Positions 1 through 6,854 of a stretch of 15,645 nt of DNA are shown in pieces. Within the stretch, counting starts at the first letter, position 1. Each line of letters starts with the position of its first letter. Where the stretch lies: contig CAZOJF010000010.1 of assembly GCA_964580085.1 (NCBI GenBank), positions 1-15,645 on the forward strand. Direction: 5' to 3'. The translations under genes and the position numbers were made by a program. The notes beneath the pieces were generated by a model. That model was given only the letters and a program-made list of their open reading frames with translations, did not search any database and was not told the DNA's origin. This DNA comes from CAYUWK01 sp964580085. GTDB taxonomy: Bacteria; Patescibacteriota; Minisyncoccia; Minisyncoccales; CG1-02-41-26.

Positions 1-314
1 AAAACTTAAAAAATAGCAATAAAATTAAATTAACTTTAATTCAAGTTGGAGAAGGGCAGAAAGAGAAAAAACTTGTTGTCAAAAAAACAACAGCTTTAAC
101 CTCTGCTTCCCCAGAAGCATTAGTTAGTAAGAAAGTTGTTCTAAAGAAGAAAAAACAAAAGGATTCTTCTACTGTCAAAATAGATGTTAAAAATAAAAAG
201 GTTAGTAGAAAAAATGGATTAGAACTTGTAAAGGAAAAAAAGAAAGAAGAAGAAAAAGAATGGACAGATGATTCTGATTGGCAAGTTCCCAGTTTTCTTA
301 GAAGAAATAAATAA
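1..314 (+). CDS. ftsZ: Cell division protein FtsZ, C-terminal fragment (5' end outside the window)
   Basis: Reading frame open from base 3 to the TAA at 312-314, about 103 residues. FtsZ is the tubulin-like GTPase that forms the division ring. Seen here: a strand KIKLTLIQVG near the fragment's start, matching the last beta strand of the FtsZ C-terminal domain (family pattern ..TVIATG). Next comes a roughly 75-residue low-complexity linker, Lys-rich then Glu-rich. The last 12 residues, DWQVPSFLRRNK, fit the conserved C-terminal peptide (family core D/E-I-P-x-F-L-R) that binds FtsA, ZipA or SepF. The GTPase domain lies upstream of the window. galU starts 6 bases after the stop, so the two may be co-transcribed. 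The terminal peptide is the main basis for the call; without the GTPase domain it stays an identification from the tail only. Confidence 0.85.
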   Translation, partial: NLKNSNKIKLTLIQVGEGQKEKKLVVKKTTALTSASPEALVSKKVVLKKKKQKDSSTVKIDVKNKKVSRKNGLELVKEKKKEEEKEWTDDSDWQVPSFLRRNK

Positions 315-320
315 AAATCT

Positions 321-1193
321 ATGAATATAAAAAAGGCTATTATTCCAGTTGCTGGTTTAGGTACAAGATTCTTACCTTTAACCAAAGCAATCCCCAAGCC
401 AATTTTACCTTTAGCTGACAGACCCATGATAGATTATATAGTTGAAGAAGCAAAAAAATCCGGTATAGAGCGGGTAGTTTTTGTTTTATCCAATAGTAAA
501 AATAGTATTTTAGATTATTTTAAAAAGGATTCAAAATTAGAAAATATTTTAGAAAAAAGAAATCAAAAAGACATATTAAAATCATTAAGAGACCTAGACA
601 AAAAAATTGAGAACATTTCTTTTTCTAGTGTTATCCAACAAATTCCGAAAGGAGATGGAGATGCTATTTTAAAAGCTCAAAAGATTATTGGCAAAGATGC
701 TTGCGGAGTTCTTTTTGGAGATGATATTATTTTATCCAAAGTTCCAGTCTTAGCCCAATTAGCTAGTGTTTTCAAAACATGTCAGAAACCAATTGTTTGT
801 TTAAAAAGAGTTCCTCAAAACATGCTTTCTTCATACGGAGTGGTTAAAGTAGATAAAATTGCTAATCGTCTTTACAAAATTAAGGACATAGTTGAAAAAC
901 CAAAGAAACAAGAAGACGCACCTTCGGATTTAGCAATTGTTGGCCGATATATTATCACACCTTTAGTTTTTGAATATCTTAAGAAAGTTAATTCCAACCA
1001 TAAAGGGGAAATAATTTTAGCCCAAGCCCTGAAAGACATGTTAGAAGATGGAAAAATTGTTTATGGCTATGAAATGGAAGGAGAATGGTTAGAATGTGGG
1101 AACAAAGCAAATTGGTTAAAATCAAATTTACGTATTTGTTTACAACATCCAGAATTTGGTCCAATGCTAAAAGATTATTTAAAAAAAATATAA
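321..1193 (+). CDS. galU: UTP--glucose-1-phosphate uridylyltransferase (GalU family)
   Basis: A 290-residue cytoplasmic nucleotidyltransferase, the usual size for bacterial GalU. It should make UDP-glucose from UTP and glucose-1-phosphate, feeding cell-envelope glycan synthesis. Seen: the nucleotide-binding signature AGLGTRFLP at residues 11-19 followed by KAIPKP at 22-27; an IPKGDGDAIL segment near 108-117 where GalU has its G-L-G-H-A-V-L loop; the metal-binding GDD at 133-135; VEKP at 191-194 and GRYI at 208-211; and EGEWLECGNKANWLKSN near 253-269, matching the family's C-G-D-K-x-x-Y-L-K-A-N end motif. The loop carries D where many GalU proteins have H, so a different sugar-1-phosphate or nucleotide (for example dTTP) cannot be excluded. 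No Shine-Dalgarno precedes the ATG. The trxB-like gene starts 1 base after its stop. Confidence 0.87.
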   Translation: MNIKKAIIPVAGLGTRFLPLTKAIPKPILPLADRPMIDYIVEEAKKSGIERVVFVLSNSKNSILDYFKKDSKLENILEKRNQKDILKSLRDLDKKIENISFSSVIQQIPKGDGDAILKAQKIIGKDACGVLFGDDIILSKVPVLAQLASVFKTCQKPIVCLKRVPQNMLSSYGVVKVDKIANRLYKIKDIVEKPKKQEDAPSDLAIVGRYIITPLVFEYLKKVNSNHKGEIILAQALKDMLEDGKIVYGYEMEGEWLECGNKANWLKSNLRICLQHPEFGPMLKDYLKKI

Positions 1194-1194
1194 T

Positions 1195-2109
1195 ATGCTA
1201 TACGATTTAATAATAATTGGTGGAGGTCCAGCTGGAATTACAGCTGGTATTTATGCTGCTCGGAAAAAATTAAAAACTTTATTAATTACCAAAGATTTTC
1301 TAGGGCAAGTTGGGAAAACAAATGAAGTTGATAATTATTTAGGATTTCCTAAAATTTCAGGTATGGGATTAATGAAAGAGTTTAAAAAACATTTAAAAAA
1401 GTTTGAGATTGATATCAAAGAAGGAGAAAAAGTAATGAAAGTAAAGAAAAAAGATAAAAACTTTTTAATTAAAACAGAAGATAAAAATGAATTTTCAACG
1501 AAAACAATAATTATTGCTACAGGTGGAGATCCTCGTCCCTTAGAGATTCCGGGTGAAAAAGAGTTTATTGGGAAAGGTGTTTCGTATTGTAGTATTTGTG
1601 ATGCTCCTTTTTACAAAGATAAGAGCGTTATTGTTGTTGGCGGAGGGAATTCTGGGTTTGAAGCGGCATTAGATTTGGCAAAATATGCCCAGAGAATTTT
1701 TATTTTTGAGAAATCAGACAAAATAATTGCAGATGAAATTTTGCAAAAACAAGTTAAAAAAGAAAGTAAAATTCAAGTGCACTTGAATAAAGATATGGGA
1801 AGAATTGAAGGGAATAAAACAGTTGATTCAGTTATTTATAAAGATTCTAAAACTGGAAAAACCTTTCAAGTACCAGCTCACGGGGTTTTTATAGAAATTG
1901 GTTCTATCCCAGCAACAGGTTTTTTAAAAGGACTTTGTAAGTTTAACAAAAGAGATGAATTAGAAGTTGATTTTGAAAGTTGTGCTACTTCTTGCCCCGG
2001 ACTCTTTGCAGCGGGAGATGTTAACAACGGCAGATGGAAACAAATAATTATTGCCGCTGGAGAAGGTGCTCGAGCAGCTTTATCTGTACATAAATATCTT
2101 CAACAATGA
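1195..2109 (+). CDS. trxB: Thioredoxin reductase-like flavoprotein, AhpF C-terminal type
   Basis: A 304-residue FAD/NAD(P)H-dependent disulfide reductase, the usual length for low-molecular-weight thioredoxin reductase. Seen: FAD-binding GGGPAG at 9-14; redox-active C132-S-I-C135; pyridine-nucleotide-binding GGGNSG at 149-154 followed by E156; second FAD motif FAAGD at 271-275; and a C-terminal KQIIIAAGEGARAAL stretch. After the second nucleotide-binding fold the sequence reads FEKSDKIIADEILQKQ. It lacks the HRRxxxR motif that holds the NADPH 2'-phosphate in TrxB and resembles the corresponding part of AhpF, an NADH enzyme. The AhpF N-terminal thioredoxin-like domains are absent. I infer NADH preference and an independent small redox partner, possibly the glutaredoxin-like protein at 5537-5770. 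Its TGA overlaps the enolase ATG by 4 nt. The gene symbol is for the family; AhpF-like is an equally fair name. Confidence 0.85.
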   Translation: MLYDLIIIGGGPAGITAGIYAARKKLKTLLITKDFLGQVGKTNEVDNYLGFPKISGMGLMKEFKKHLKKFEIDIKEGEKVMKVKKKDKNFLIKTEDKNEFSTKTIIIATGGDPRPLEIPGEKEFIGKGVSYCSICDAPFYKDKSVIVVGGGNSGFEAALDLAKYAQRIFIFEKSDKIIADEILQKQVKKESKIQVHLNKDMGRIEGNKTVDSVIYKDSKTGKTFQVPAHGVFIEIGSIPATGFLKGLCKFNKRDELEVDFESCATSCPGLFAAGDVNNGRWKQIIIAAGEGARAALSVHKYLQQ

Positions 2110-3290
2110 AAAATAGTAAAATAAAATCAATAAAAGCCAGAGAAATTTTAAACTCTAGATGTGAGTTTACAGTTGAAGCAGAAGTTGGAACAGATCAAGG
2201 GATTTTTATTGCTTCGGTCCCTGCTGGGGCATCAAAAGGACAATACGAAGCCAAAGCTATAGAGCCGTCAAAGGCAGTAGAAAACATTGAACAAATTATG
2301 GCCCCGAGATTAATTGGACAAGATCCAGCAAATCAAGAGAAAATAGATGAAATTTTAATTCAACTTGATAACACCAAAGATAAATCAAATCTGGGAGCAA
2401 ATGCTATTTTAGCTGTTTCTATGGCTTGTTGCCGAGCCGGAGCAAGTTCCAAAAATATTCCTTTATATCAGCATATTAAAGAAAAAGGGGATTGGTTAAA
2501 ACCTATGCCTTGTTTTAATATTTTAAATGGAGGAGCTCATGCGGGGAATGACTTAGATATTCAAGAATTTATGATTGTACCTCAAGAAGAAACCTTTAAA
2601 GAAAATGTTGAAATTGGAGTTAAAATTTATCAGGCCTTAAAAGAGATTTTAAAAGAAAAATATGGAAAACCAGCTATTAATCTTGGAGATGAGGGTGGCT
2701 TTGCTCCCAATATAAATAAAACAAAACAAGCCTTAGATTTAATAATGCAAGCGTCTGAATTAGCAAAATATTCTGAAAAAATAAAGATTGGATTAGATTG
2801 TGCGGCTACTCAATTTTATAAAAATAATCTTTATGAAATTGAAGGAGAAAAAAAGAATATTTCAGAGCTTTTAGAATTTTACAAAGATATTGCCAACCAA
2901 TATCCTATTTTATTTCTGGAAGATCCTTTTGCGGAAAATGATTTAAATGGTTTTGCAGAAATAATGGGGGATAAAGGGTTAATTGAAAATATCATTGCGG
3001 ATGACTTAACAGTAACAAATCCAGAAAAGATAAAAATGGCCCAAGAAAAGAGTTTATGTAATGGAATAATTTTAAAGCCGAATCAAATTGGGACTGTTAC
3101 CGAAGTAATCAGAGCGGGGGAATTAGCAAAAAAGTTTGGATGGAAAATTATTGTTTCTCATCGTTCTGGTGATACTTGTGATAATTTTATTGCTGATTTA
3201 GCAGTTGCTATTTCTGCTGATTTTATAAAATCAGGAGCTCCAGCAAGGGGCGAACGTATTTCAAAATATAATCGTTTATTAAGAATATGA
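2106..3290 (+). CDS. eno: Enolase (phosphopyruvate hydratase)
   Basis: Interconverts 2-phosphoglycerate and phosphoenolpyruvate in the cytoplasm. Seen: substrate loop VPAGASKG at 38-45 (family PSGASTG) with the Mg-binding serine S43; GGAHAGNDLDIQEFM at 142-156; GDEGGFAPN at 194-202 with catalytic E196; metal ligands D231, E272 and D299/D300; LKPNQIGT at 323-330 with catalytic base K324; and SHRSGDT at 351-357. The protein ends ARGERISKYNRLLRI, where most enolases continue for some 15-20 residues; at 394 residues it is shorter than the usual roughly 430. The usual GDDL reads ADDL. All catalytic groups remain, so it should be active. It overlaps the gene before and the gene after by ATGA (4 nt each), giving a translationally coupled trxB-eno-apgM run. 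eno next to apgM places consecutive glycolytic steps side by side. Confidence 0.96.
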   Translation: MKNSKIKSIKAREILNSRCEFTVEAEVGTDQGIFIASVPAGASKGQYEAKAIEPSKAVENIEQIMAPRLIGQDPANQEKIDEILIQLDNTKDKSNLGANAILAVSMACCRAGASSKNIPLYQHIKEKGDWLKPMPCFNILNGGAHAGNDLDIQEFMIVPQEETFKENVEIGVKIYQALKEILKEKYGKPAINLGDEGGFAPNINKTKQALDLIMQASELAKYSEKIKIGLDCAATQFYKNNLYEIEGEKKNISELLEFYKDIANQYPILFLEDPFAENDLNGFAEIMGDKGLIENIIADDLTVTNPEKIKMAQEKSLCNGIILKPNQIGTVTEVIRAGELAKKFGWKIIVSHRSGDTCDNFIADLAVAISADFIKSGAPARGERISKYNRLLRI

Positions 3291-4480
3291 AAATTCTTTT
3301 TATGATTCTTGATGGGCTTGGTGACAGGCCTATAAAAGAATTAGGAAATAAAACTCCATTAGAAGCGGCTAAAACGCCTAATTTTGATTTTTTAGTAAAA
3401 CAAGGTATTTGTGGTTTAGTTGAACCGGTTTATCGGGGAGATTTTCCCACATCCAAAGATGCCCATATGTCTTTGTTTGGTTATGATCTAAATAAATATT
3501 GTATGAAAAGAGGAGTATTTGAAGTATTGGGGATTGGGATGGAAATGAAGCAGGGAGACATAGCATTAAGAGGTGATTTGGCAAGTGTTGATGAAAATAT
3601 GGTTATTGTTGATAGACGTTCTGGTAGAATTAAAGATAGTAAGCCCTTTATAAAAAAAATTCAAAATATAAAAATAAATGGAATAAGTTTTTTAGTTAAA
3701 GCCAGTGTTAATTATCGACTAGGAGTAATAATGAGAGGAAAGGGTCTTTCTGAAAATATTTCAGATAATGATTTACACAAAGAAGGTATTTTACCGCAAA
3801 CAATAAAGCCTCTTGACGATTCCAAAGAAGCAAAATTTACAGCAGATGTATTAAATAAGTTTTTAAAAAAAACACATAAAATTTTAAAACCAGACAAATT
3901 AAATGAACAAAGAATTAAACAAGGAAAATTACCTGCCAACTATCTTTTGTTAAGAACTGCCGGTGAGATTAAGTTAACGCCTTCGTTTTTTAAAAGATAT
4001 GGATTGAGAGCTTGTTGTGTGGCTGGAGGAGGACTATATAAAGGAATAGGGAAAGTTTTAGGAATGAACTTATTAAAACTAAAAGGAGCTACTGGTGATT
4101 TTAACACTGACATTGCCGAAAAAATAAAAACAAGTAAAAACGCTCTTGCTAATAAATATGATTTCTGTTTTTTACATATTAAAGCCACAGATAATTTTAG
4201 CCATGACGGAGATTTTTTAGGGAAAAAAGAATTTATTGAAAAAGTTGATAAATATATAACTCCCATTTTGTCTTTAAAAAATACTTTAATAGTGGTTACC
4301 GGAGATCATTGTACGCCTTGTGAATTAAAGCAACATAGTTGCGATCCAATACCAATTTTAGTCTTTGGCAATGGCCAGGATAATGTAGATAAATTTTCAG
4401 AAAAGGATTGTAAACATGGAAAAATCGGTCAGATAAAAAGCACAGCGCTAATGAATAAATTATTAACTTGTCAATTTTAA
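3287..4480 (+). CDS. apgM: 2,3-bisphosphoglycerate-independent phosphoglycerate mutase, archaeal type (ApgM)
   Basis: A 397-residue alkaline-phosphatase-superfamily enzyme that interconverts 3- and 2-phosphoglycerate, one step from the adjacent enolase. ApgM proteins are usually about 400-410 residues, clearly shorter than GpmI. Seen: MILDGLGDRPI at 6-16 with metal ligand D9; TSKDAHMSLFGYD at 55-67 containing the phosphoserine nucleophile S56; KGIGKVLGM and GATGDFNTD in the middle; HIKATDNFSHDGDF at 297-310; and metal-binding TGDH at 338-341 plus H350. Oddity: the residue after the nucleophile is Lys57, where ApgM and GpmI commonly have Asp (GSD). The other metal-site residues appear intact, so activity is likely but this position deserves a check. 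The start is fixed by the 4-nt ATGA overlap with eno and by immediate alignment of MKILFMILDGLGD with the family N-terminus. Confidence 0.92.
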   Translation: MKILFMILDGLGDRPIKELGNKTPLEAAKTPNFDFLVKQGICGLVEPVYRGDFPTSKDAHMSLFGYDLNKYCMKRGVFEVLGIGMEMKQGDIALRGDLASVDENMVIVDRRSGRIKDSKPFIKKIQNIKINGISFLVKASVNYRLGVIMRGKGLSENISDNDLHKEGILPQTIKPLDDSKEAKFTADVLNKFLKKTHKILKPDKLNEQRIKQGKLPANYLLLRTAGEIKLTPSFFKRYGLRACCVAGGGLYKGIGKVLGMNLLKLKGATGDFNTDIAEKIKTSKNALANKYDFCFLHIKATDNFSHDGDFLGKKEFIEKVDKYITPILSLKNTLIVVTGDHCTPCELKQHSCDPIPILVFGNGQDNVDKFSEKDCKHGKIGQIKSTALMNKLLTCQF

Positions 4481-4496
4481 AGTAATTTGTTAAAAT
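4468..4496 (+). promoter_or_regulatory. Predicted sigma70-type promoter for the GILT-like gene
   Basis: TTGTCA at 4468-4473 and TAAAAT at 4491-4496, each one base from consensus and separated by exactly 17 bases. The -35 box lies inside the last codons of apgM. Transcription would start near 4503, leaving a leader of about 26 bases that contains the GGAG used by the ATG at 4530. In DNA this AT-rich such matches arise by chance, so this rests mainly on spacing and position. Confidence 0.45.
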
Positions 4497-4517
4497 TAGC
4501 TATTAATTAAAAAATAT

Positions 4518-5522
4518 ATGGAGCAAAAAATGAAGATAAAGATTTGTTCAGCAGTTATCATCGCTTTAATCTCGGGGTTATTAGGAGGCATAGCTATGGG
4601 TTACCAAGGCGTTTTAGCCGATAAACTCTCTTTTTTGGTAAAAACTCCAGAAGAGGAAATTTTGATAGAAGACTCTCTTACAACAGCAGAAGTTGAAGAA
4701 AAAATAATAACCTACATAGAAGAGGAATTTGGCATTCCGGAAATTTCTTTAGCCACAACAACAACTTTTCAAAATGGGGTATATAGATTAAATCTAAAGA
4801 TAGAAGATACAGACATTCCTCCTGTTTATGCCACGAAAGATGGTAGTCTTTTCTTCCCTGAGGCCAAAGAAATAATAAGTCCAGAAGAAAAAAAAGAAGT
4901 TGCTTGTCAGAGTATCAAAAAAACAGAACAACCTATGTTGGAAGCATTTGTTATGAGTTATTGTCCTTATGGCACACAAATGCAAAGAATTATAGATGAA
5001 GTCGTCAGAAATATTCCCGAATTGAAAAATAACATAAAAGTTAGATATATAGGTCAGATTCAGGATGGTAAAATAACCTCAATGCATGGAGAAGAAGAGG
5101 CCCAAGAAAATCTTACCCAAATATGTTTAAGAGAAGAGCAAGAAGATAAATTTTATTCTTATGTTTCTTGTTTTCTAAAAAAAGGAGAAAGTGCTTCTTG
5201 TTTAATTGATAGTGGTATTGATAAAGATAAGTTAGAATCCTGTAAAAAAGAAGAATCAAGAGGGTTAAGTTATGCCCAGGAAGATTTTGATTTAAATGCT
5301 AAGTATCAAGCTAGTGGCTCTCCAACTTTAATTTTAAATGAAGGAGAAGTCAGTGAATTTGATTTTGGAGGAAGGACAGCCGAAGCAGTAAAAAGTTTAA
5401 TTTGTTGTGGGTTTGAAAACCAATCTCAAATTTGTGAAACTATTCTTAGTAAAGAAGAAGCGACAACTGGTTTTTCTGAAACTTACAGTTCGGGAGATTC
5501 AGGGTCTGGTAGTTGTGAATAA
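4518..5522 (+). CDS. Membrane-anchored GILT-like thioredoxin-fold protein (DsbA/GILT-type)
   Basis: Up to 334 residues. An N-terminal hydrophobic segment at about 10-30 follows basic residues and is a signal anchor, placing the rest outside the cytoplasm. Residues about 55-115 are a small alpha/beta module ending YATKDGSLFFP, which I recognise only as a companion of thioredoxin-like domains in CPR and archaea. The redox domain begins near 140: FVMSYCPYGTQM with C149, then HGEEEAQENLTQIC at 190-203, then cis-proline P269 in ASGSPTLIL. The HG-x2-E-x3-N spacing reproduces the GILT (gamma-interferon-inducible thiol reductase, PF03227) signature, but two of its cysteines read M189 and A195. The active site is C-P-Y-G, with one cysteine only. 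A Ser/Gly-rich tail ends CE. Start: GGAG at 4520-4523 sits 6 bases before the in-frame ATG at 4530 (M5), probably the true start. A role in extracytoplasmic thiol-disulfide exchange is inferred; partner unknown. Confidence 0.72.
   Translation: MEQKMKIKICSAVIIALISGLLGGIAMGYQGVLADKLSFLVKTPEEEILIEDSLTTAEVEEKIITYIEEEFGIPEISLATTTTFQNGVYRLNLKIEDTDIPPVYATKDGSLFFPEAKEIISPEEKKEVACQSIKKTEQPMLEAFVMSYCPYGTQMQRIIDEVVRNIPELKNNIKVRYIGQIQDGKITSMHGEEEAQENLTQICLREEQEDKFYSYVSCFLKKGESASCLIDSGIDKDKLESCKKEESRGLSYAQEDFDLNAKYQASGSPTLILNEGEVSEFDFGGRTAEAVKSLICCGFENQSQICETILSKEEATTGFSETYSSGDSGSGSCE
4520..4532 (+). promoter_or_regulatory. Shine-Dalgarno favouring an internal start for the GILT-like gene
   Basis: GGAG at 4520-4523, a 6-base spacer, then ATG at 4530-4532. 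The GGAG overlaps the upstream ATG at 4518 itself, so the longer start has no ribosome site and the shorter protein (four residues fewer) is more likely. Most other starts in the window lack such a motif. Confidence 0.6.
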
Positions 5523-5536
5523 TTAATAATAAACAT

Positions 5537-5770
5537 ATGAATGTTAAAGTATATAGTACGTCTGCTTGTCCATACTGCACAGCAGTAAAAGGCTTTTTGG
5601 AAGAGAATAAGATTGAATTTGAAGATGTTGATGTTTCCCAAAACCAAGAATCTATGGAAATGATTGTTGAAAAAACAGGTCAAATGGGGGTTCCAGTTAT
5701 AGAAATTGATGGAGAATTTGTTATTGGTTTTGATCGTCAAAAAATTGTAGAATTATTAAATATTAAATAA
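5537..5770 (+). CDS. Glutaredoxin-like protein (NrdH/YruB type)
   Basis: A 77-residue single-domain thioredoxin-fold protein, cytoplasmic, with no signal peptide. Seen: MNVKVYSTSACPYC with redox pair C11 and C14 (CPYC); GQMGVPV around 48-54 with cis-proline P53; and the downstream IDGEFVIGFD that in this family forms the last strand and the G-F-D turn. Such proteins pass electrons from a reductase to substrates such as ribonucleotide reductase or peroxidases. A TrxB/AhpF-like reductase is encoded 3.4 kb upstream and a GILT-like extracytoplasmic protein 14 bases upstream. I infer, without proof, that the three belong to one thiol redox chain. It lies between the GILT-like gene and gap, with 1 base separating it from gap. 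NrdH and glutathione-type glutaredoxin cannot be told apart here; no glutathione genes are visible. Confidence 0.85.
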   Translation: MNVKVYSTSACPYCTAVKGFLEENKIEFEDVDVSQNQESMEMIVEKTGQMGVPVIEIDGEFVIGFDRQKIVELLNIK

Positions 5771-5771
5771 T

Positions 5772-6776
5772 ATGATTAAAATTGCCATAAATGGATTTGG
5801 AAGAATAGGCCGGTCCACTCTGCGTATAATTTTAGATAAGTATCCCGAATTAAAAGTGGTAGCGATTAATGATTTAACGGAACCAATAATATTAGCTCAT
5901 TTATTCAAGTATGATTCCTTATATGGGATTTATAAAAAACAAGTTGAAGTTGGCGATGGAGAAATAATAATTGATAATAAAAAAATAAAGATTTTCGCTA
6001 ATCCTGCTCCCGAAAAACTACCTTGGAAAGAACTCGCTATAGATGTTGTTTTAGAATGTACAGGACATTTCCGAAGTTCAGTGGGGGCAAAAAAACATTT
6101 AGAAGCAGGTGCTAAGAAAGTAATTATTTCTGCTCCGGCTAAATCAGAAGATATCCCGACATATGTTTTAGGGGTTAATGCTCAGGAATATGATTCCCAA
6201 AAGGACAATATCATATCAATGGGCTCCTGCACTACAAATTGTTTAGCTCCTTTAGCTAAGATTTTAAATGAGGAATTTAAAATTGTTAAAGGGTTTATGA
6301 CAACTGTGCATAGTTATACTAATGATCAAAAGATTTTAGATTTACCGCACAAAGATTTAAGAAGAAGCCGAGCAGCTGGTGTTAATATTATTCCGACAAC
6401 AACTGGAGCTACAAAGGCAGTTGAAAAATGTTTGCCAGAATTAAAAGGAAAATTAGACGGATTAGCCTTAAGAGTTCCTACTCCTGTTGTTTCCATTGTT
6501 GATTTTGTTTGTGAAGTAGAAAAAGAAACTTCCGTGGAAGAAGTAAACAATCTTTTTGAAAAAGTTTCTCAAGCAGGAGATATGAAAAACATATTTGGAT
6601 TTGAAAATTCCCCCTTAGTTTCTTCAGATTACAAAGGCAATCCAGATTCTTGTATTATTGACGGTTTATCGACAAAGGTGATGCAGGGAAACTTGATAAA
6701 AGTTTTAGCTTGGTATGATAATGAATACGGATATTCTTCTCGTTTAGCTGAAATGGCAAAATATATAAGTAAATAA
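5772..6776 (+). CDS. gap: Glyceraldehyde-3-phosphate dehydrogenase, type I
   Basis: A 334-residue enzyme, the standard length, oxidising glyceraldehyde-3-phosphate to 1,3-bisphosphoglycerate. Seen: N-terminal NAD fold INGFGRIGRSTLR at 6-18; D34 in AINDL, the acidic residue that binds the adenosine ribose of NAD; SMGSCTTNCLAP at 149-160 with catalytic C153; the catalytic base H180 in TTVHSYT; PHKDLRRSRAAG at 192-203; and WYDNEYGYS near the C-terminus. D34, with L and P retained in the S-loop (ILDLPHKD), fits NAD rather than NADP preference. Two residues before the nucleophile differ from the usual SNASCTTNC, without touching catalytic groups. It is the last gene before the terminator at 6801-6823. 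Phosphoglycerate kinase, often beside gap, is not here. Confidence 0.96.
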   Translation: MIKIAINGFGRIGRSTLRIILDKYPELKVVAINDLTEPIILAHLFKYDSLYGIYKKQVEVGDGEIIIDNKKIKIFANPAPEKLPWKELAIDVVLECTGHFRSSVGAKKHLEAGAKKVIISAPAKSEDIPTYVLGVNAQEYDSQKDNIISMGSCTTNCLAPLAKILNEEFKIVKGFMTTVHSYTNDQKILDLPHKDLRRSRAAGVNIIPTTTGATKAVEKCLPELKGKLDGLALRVPTPVVSIVDFVCEVEKETSVEEVNNLFEKVSQAGDMKNIFGFENSPLVSSDYKGNPDSCIIDGLSTKVMQGNLIKVLAWYDNEYGYSSRLAEMAKYISK

Positions 6777-6800
6777 TTAAGATAAAGTAAGTTATTAAAG

Positions 6801-6823
6801 CAGGGGGCATGCCCCTGTTTTTT
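6801..6823 (+). terminator. Rho-independent terminator after gap
   Basis: CAGGGG at 6801-6806 pairs perfectly with CCCCTG at 6812-6817 across a 5-base loop (GCATG) and is followed directly by six T (6818-6823). It is the only GC-rich hairpin in an otherwise AT-rich gap, 24 bases after the gap stop codon. The reverse strand lacks a comparable T run, so it acts on the + strand and separates the 4518-6776 unit from the pduL unit. Confidence 0.88.
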
Positions 6824-6837
6824 CGTTTTATTTAGGT

Positions 6838-6843
6838 TATAAT
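6838..6843 (+). promoter_or_regulatory. Consensus -10 element for pduL, near-leaderless
   Basis: A perfect TATAAT at 6838-6843, just after the terminator. There is no good -35 element (the expected place, around 6815-6821, is the terminator's T-rich end). Transcription from about 6850 would leave only 4-5 bases before the pduL ATG at 6855, and no Shine-Dalgarno is present, so a leaderless or near-leaderless message is predicted. It would drive the seven-gene pduL-to-rplY unit. Confidence 0.5.
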
Positions 6844-6854
6844 AAGATAATAAT

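Noticed and set aside
41..427. 128-codon minus-strand open frame, rich in Phe and Ser
   Set aside because: It lies antisense to the FtsZ tail and the galU start. Its Phe/Ser composition is the mirror of Lys-rich and Glu-rich codons, and it shows no domain.
3378..4266. Three minus-strand open frames inside apgM
   Set aside because: They overlap a gene with clear family motifs, have no recognisable domains or ribosome sites, and are expected by chance in AT-rich DNA.
4481..4517. Possible terminator after apgM
   Set aside because: No GC-rich inverted repeat with a T run is present; the region is better explained by the -10 element at 4491-4496.
5483..5740. Minus-strand frame over the glutaredoxin-like gene
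   Set aside because: It is antisense to a gene with an intact CPYC motif and has no independent support. The minus-strand frames in eno-to-L25 genes were set aside for the same reason.
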